Origin: Deltaproteobacteria bacterium
GTDB taxonomy: Bacteria; Desulfobacterota; Syntrophobacteria; BM002
Direction of reading: 5' to 3'
NCBI GenBank assembly: GCA_022340745.1
Contig: JAJDNL010000053.1
Span: forward strand, 1 to 40,964
Length of the DNA: 40,964 nt
The translations under genes and the position numbers were made by a program. Shown piece by piece: positions 37,266-40,964 of the stretch. How positions within the stretch are numbered: position 1 is the stretch's first letter; every line of letters starts with the position of its first letter. The notes under the pieces are model-generated. The model searched no databases and was not told where the DNA came from. It saw only the letters and a program-made list of their open reading frames with translations.

Positions 37266-37771
37266 GTATCTGCGCTTGCGCAGGCTGTCTGACCGTACCA
37301 GGTTTAATCAGTACCAAGGTAACAGGTATCGGTCCTGGCTATCCATTGCTGGGCCAGGACCGACTCCTGTTATACAACTCAGATTTTGTTCCGGTTGAAT
37401 GAGTCTACAGAGCTGATTCAACCTGGGCGCCACAGTGGTTGGGCAGGTAGCACGCACGTTTGCCTTGGTTCATGCTGCCTCGTTTTGGGAGCACTATTTC
37501 ATACGCAGGTGTGCGAAGTAATGCACTCTGGGGCGGATTTCTTCGCCCGCCTAGCCGTGTTTTTAACTCACATTAGAAAGAAGGCTTTCCAGATATTCAC
37601 TCCACAGTATCTGCCGTCTCTTTTTCATACGCATCATTCTGGCGCTCCCCTGGACAACCCACGTCTGGCTGTGATTTTTTCCACCACAGTGGAGGCAGTA
37701 TTTTAGAAAAGTGTTGTTGTTACAAATGGTTGGGAGTACAGGGGGGTGAGCAGTGATGGGGAGTAGTTGAG

Positions 37772-38698
37772 ATGAATAGAATTGACGCCACCGACATAAG
37801 AATGGGTTTTATGAGAGCCGTTGTGCTGGGATTGCTGTTCTCTTGTATTGGACTCGGTGGTTGCGCTACCCAACAAGATGTATCCGTACTGCAGAGGCAA
37901 ATCTGGGACGCGCGTCGAGAGCTGGATAAGACCAAAGCCCAGTATGCCGAGTTAGAAAAGGCCACGGACGAGAAACTGGAGGCCGACCGTCAGCCACTTC
38001 GTCGCAATCAGGCAGCAGTGGGAGCGCAAATGGACCGAATAGAGCTCGAGCTCGGACGGCTGAACGGCCAGCTGGAGGAAGCTGCGGCCATGAACGAGCG
38101 AACCGGGGTGCGGGTCAGTGAGATGCAGCAAAAGCAGATGGAATCGATGATGGAGATTCGTAAAACCGTGGAAGACCTGCAGCGAGGACAGAGCCTGATG
38201 GCCAGCTACCTTGGACTTCAAGAACTGGTAGTCACCTCGACAACGGGATCACCGCAAGAGAACAAGGCAGGCAAAGCTCAATCCGGTGCGGCAGAGGTGA
38301 AAACTGCCAGCAAACCACCCCCCTCGGATGCAGAAGGGCTTTATGACAAGGCTTTCCAGCTTTTTCGGGGTGGAAAATTCGAGGCAGCACGGGTGGAATT
38401 CAACAGCTATCTTAAGCGTTTTCCGAAAACTGATTTAGCCGACAATGCTCAGTTCTGGCTGGGTGAATGCTATTATTCTGAGAAGAGATATCAGGACGCT
38501 ATAGCCGCCTATGAAAAGACTATCAAGGACTACCCCACGAGCGACAAGGTGAGTAGCGCTCTGCTCAAACAAGGCATGGCCTTTGTAGAGTTGGGAGATA
38601 AGACTGCTGGAAAGATACTTCTGAAAAAAGTGATTAAGGGTTATCCGCAAAGCAACCAGGCCAAGATTGCCCGAAACAAGCTGACCAGGATCAAGTAG
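37772..38698 (+). CDS. cpoB: Cell division coordinator CpoB / YbgF (TPR)
   Basis: Lipobox-like GLGGC, coiled-coil, LYDKAFQLFRGGKFEAARVEFNSYLKRFPKTDLADNAQFWLGECYYSEKRYQDAIAAYEKTIKDYPTSDK. Confidence 0.92.
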   Translation: MNRIDATDIRMGFMRAVVLGLLFSCIGLGGCATQQDVSVLQRQIWDARRELDKTKAQYAELEKATDEKLEADRQPLRRNQAAVGAQMDRIELELGRLNGQLEEAAAMNERTGVRVSEMQQKQMESMMEIRKTVEDLQRGQSLMASYLGLQELVVTSTTGSPQENKAGKAQSGAAEVKTASKPPPSDAEGLYDKAFQLFRGGKFEAARVEFNSYLKRFPKTDLADNAQFWLGECYYSEKRYQDAIAAYEKTIKDYPTSDKVSSALLKQGMAFVELGDKTAGKILLKKVIKGYPQSNQAKIARNKLTRIK

Positions 38699-38718
38699 GA
38701 CTAAGGGCGTACCTCATA

Positions 38719-38790
38719 GGTCATCTCGCTTTGCCGTCATCCATGGTCGTCTGTGGTGGCGATGCAATGACGGCGCAGCCAGATGACCTG
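38719..38790. repeat. Small TGAC-hairpin modular repeat block, copy 4
   Basis: GGTCATCTCGC...GCCGTCATCC ... AATGAC-GGCGCAGCC-AGATGACCTG; ends as copy 2 does (ATGACCTG). Confidence 0.65.
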
Positions 38791-38842
38791 ATGCTTGTGA
38801 TTGGCGCTTATTTTTCCATGGCGCCCAGAAGGAGAAATAATA

Positions 38843-39835
38843 ATGTACACCGAAAGGCTAATTCCATTTTGGAGACTACTGATTGTTTTGGCTCTGATCA
38901 CCCTGGTCTCGCCGGCATACGCAGGTGAAAGTAAGTCTGCGGAAAAGAAGGCTGCGCTGGTCAACGGCACGGTTATAACGCAGGCTGAGTTAGATAGCGA
39001 GACGAGCCGATTTCTTGACCGTTTGCAGAGAACGGGCAGGTTTCCCAATGATTTAGAGCGCAGTCAAATCAAAAAACAAGTGCTTGAGAACCTTATCGCT
39101 CGAGACTTGCTCTATCAAGAGAGCCAGAAAAAGGGTATCAAGGTCGATCAAAAGGAGATTGATGAGCAATTAAGTGCACTCAAAGGGCGATTTCCCAGTG
39201 AAGCCGAGTTCAAAAATGGTTTGAGCAGGATGAATCTGACTGAGGCAGATTTGAGGTTTCAGTTTGGGCGGGATATGGCTATTAGGAAGCTCCTTGAGGG
39301 TCAAATTGGAGACAAAATTGTTGTTTCTGAGAAAGAAGCCAGGGCTTACTATGATGGCCACCTGGAAACTTTTAAGAAACCTGAGCAGGTGCGAGCCAGT
39401 CACATTTTGGTCAAAGTTGATCCAGAGGCAGACGAAGCGAAGAAAGCTGAAGCACGGAAAAAAATCGAGTCGCTCCAGACAAAACTTAAGAAAGGCGAGG
39501 ATTTCGGCGCTCTTGCCAAGGAGTATTCCGAGGGTCCCAGCGGTCCTAAAGGTGGTGATCTAGGCTTCTTTGGGCGGGGTCAAATGGTCAAACCTTTTGA
39601 AGATGCAGCTTTTACCATGAAACCTGGACAGGTGAGCAACCTGGTCGAGACCAGATTCGGATATCATCTCATCATGGTTACCGACAGAACACCTGAGAGC
39701 ACACTCTCTTATGATGAGGTCAAAGAGAGGCTGGAACAGTTCTTGAAGCAGCAGAAAGCCCAGGCAGCGATAGCTGAATACGTCAAGACCCTCGAGGGAA
39801 AAGCAAAGATAGAGAGGTTTGTAGAAGAAGGATGA
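38843..39835 (+). CDS. Periplasmic peptidyl-prolyl cis-trans isomerase (SurA N-domain plus parvulin rotamase)
   Basis: Signal peptide; VRASHILVKVDPEADEAKKAEARKKIESLQTKLKKGEDFGALAKEYSEGPSGPKGGDLGFFGRGQMVKPFEDAAFTMKPGQVSNLVETRFGYHLIMV. Start at 38843 with AGAAGGAG upstream. Confidence 0.95.
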   Translation: MYTERLIPFWRLLIVLALITLVSPAYAGESKSAEKKAALVNGTVITQAELDSETSRFLDRLQRTGRFPNDLERSQIKKQVLENLIARDLLYQESQKKGIKVDQKEIDEQLSALKGRFPSEAEFKNGLSRMNLTEADLRFQFGRDMAIRKLLEGQIGDKIVVSEKEARAYYDGHLETFKKPEQVRASHILVKVDPEADEAKKAEARKKIESLQTKLKKGEDFGALAKEYSEGPSGPKGGDLGFFGRGQMVKPFEDAAFTMKPGQVSNLVETRFGYHLIMVTDRTPESTLSYDEVKERLEQFLKQQKAQAAIAEYVKTLEGKAKIERFVEEG

Positions 39836-39847
39836 CGAGCAAACCTC

Positions 39848-39966
39848 TATGATTTATGATTTCAGATTGTAGATTTCAGATTGTGGATTGCAGATTGAGG
39901 TGCATGGAATTTTAAGGGAGGTATTGAGCTTTTAAATCTTAAATCTGCATTCTAAAATCTAAAATC
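39848..39966. repeat. Dispersed inverted 7-bp repeat element, copy 2 (of 7208-7320)
   Basis: gatttat gatttca gattgta gatttca gattgtg gattgca gattgag ... gaggtattgagcttttaaatcttaaatctgcattctaaaatctaaaatcgcc. Confidence 0.88.
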
Positions 39967-40067
39967 GCCGGACCTCCCTACTCCAACAGACTACCGCATG
40001 TAGGAAAGACATCAAACGCCCTCTCTGGGGATGGTTCCAAGCCGGGTTTTGGGTCCGGATTCATAGG

Positions 40068-40104
40068 GCAGTCTCTCTGGGCGAGATAGGCTGCCCTTTT
40101 TGTA
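40068..40104 (+). terminator. Rho-independent-like terminator
   Basis: GGGCAGTCTCTCTGGGCGAGATAGGCTGCCCTTTTT. Confidence 0.7.
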
Positions 40105-40146
40105 TGTAGGTACAAAGCGCGTTGTATCAAGGGATGGTGGCCGACC

Positions 40147-40964
40147 ATGTCTGATCTCTTAAATAAAGCCTTACGCTATCGTTGGCTCATCTTCTGGGTT
40201 CTCGCCTTCAGCTACATCTTGGTCTATTTTCATCGTCTTTGTCCGGCGGTGGTAGCCGTGGATATGATGCACGATCTCCAGGCTGGAGGCACCTTACTCG
40301 GGTTGTTGAGTTCGGCCTATTTCTATCCGTATGCTCTCATGCAGCTACCGGCTGGTCTCCTTTCAGATTCTTGGGGCCCGCGGCGATCCATTACCCTGTT
40401 CTTCATTGTAGCCACCCTTGGTTCCATCCTGCTGGGCTTTGCACCCTCGGCTTTCTGGGCCATCGTCGGACGTACTCTGGTGGGACTGGGTGTTGCCATG
40501 CTCTTCGTGCCTACCATGAAAGTATTGGCAGAGTGGTTTCGGGTCAGGGAATTTGCCACTATGACCGCCATTCTCATGGTCATGGGGGGTCTCGGCTCCC
40601 TCACTGCTGCTACTCCCCTGGCCCTTCTCAGCAACTGGATCGGCTGGCGTCTTTCCTTTGTGGCCGTGGGCGTTTTTACCATGGTGATGGCTATCCTGGT
40701 TTGGCTCTTTGTGCGTGATCGACCTGCTGATCTTGGCTGGCCTTCACCAGCAGAATCCGTAGGCGCGAGTCCGCCCTCAATCGGGCTCCTGGAGGGAATG
40801 CGACGGGTGCTTGCCTACCCTCGATTCTGGCCTGTGGCCATCTGGTTCTTTTTCGATTGCGCTATCTTTTTTTCTTTCGGCGGGCTCTGGGGCGGCCCCT
40901 ACCTCATGCAAGTCTATGGACTGACAAAAGCCAAGGCAGGTCACATCCTCTCCATGCTGGCAAT
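40147..40964 (+). CDS. MFS transporter, 3' truncated by window end
   Basis: Own translation: MSDLLNKALRYRWLIFWVLAFSYILVYFHRLCPAVVAVDMMHDLQAGGTLLGLLSSAYFYPYALMQLPAGLLSDSWGPRRS...; open to the window end, not in the supplied ORF list. Confidence 0.88.
   Translation, partial: MSDLLNKALRYRWLIFWVLAFSYILVYFHRLCPAVVAVDMMHDLQAGGTLLGLLSSAYFYPYALMQLPAGLLSDSWGPRRSITLFFIVATLGSILLGFAPSAFWAIVGRTLVGLGVAMLFVPTMKVLAEWFRVREFATMTAILMVMGGLGSLTAATPLALLSNWIGWRLSFVAVGVFTMVMAILVWLFVRDRPADLGWPSPAESVGASPPSIGLLEGMRRVLAYPRFWPVAIWFFFDCAIFFSFGGLWGGPYLMQVYGLTKAKAGHILSMLA

Noticed and set aside
37386-37706. 106-aa ORF between pal and cpoB
   Set aside because: No RBS or family motif recognised; composition not convincing. 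Left as part of the unexplained spacer.
40182-40718. ORF 40182..40718 (178 aa)
   Set aside because: Out-of-frame with the clear MFS transporter reading frame starting at 40147.

Overview
The window looks like chromosome from a sulfate-reducing Desulfobacterota-type bacterium; this is inferred from gene content only. On the minus strand at the left is an adenosylcobalamin nucleotide-loop assembly block (cbiB, cobD-like, cobS, cobT, cobU, cobO). It is followed by a DUF1566-like protein, an unknown protein, a large AsmA-like protein, a polyprenyl synthetase, rimO and an unknown polytopic membrane protein. The centre carries the plus-strand dissimilatory sulfate reduction set sat - aprB - aprA - qmoA - qmoB - qmoC. 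A patch of small or poorly characterised genes follows: a SEC-C protein, an Ogr/Delta-like zinc finger, two tandem YkgJ-type cysteine-cluster proteins and a DnaJ-domain protein. The right end carries tolQ-tolR-tolA-like-tolB-pal-cpoB, a SurA/parvulin-type PPIase and a truncated MFS transporter. No rRNA, tRNA or CRISPR was recognised. The intergenic DNA is the most unusual part. (i) There is a modular family of short hairpins, each preceded by TGAC (or followed by GTCA on the other arm), arranged head-to-head in about 70-320 bp blocks at four loci; two of these blocks flank cobS. (ii) More than a dozen sequence-unrelated repeat patches share a 7-bp period and are often paired as inverted arms. 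(iii) A ~180-bp near-palindromic MITE-like element is present. (iv) An inverted ~52-bp repeat pair brackets a 5.2-kb gene block. (v) Candidate structured leaders precede sat and qmoA.
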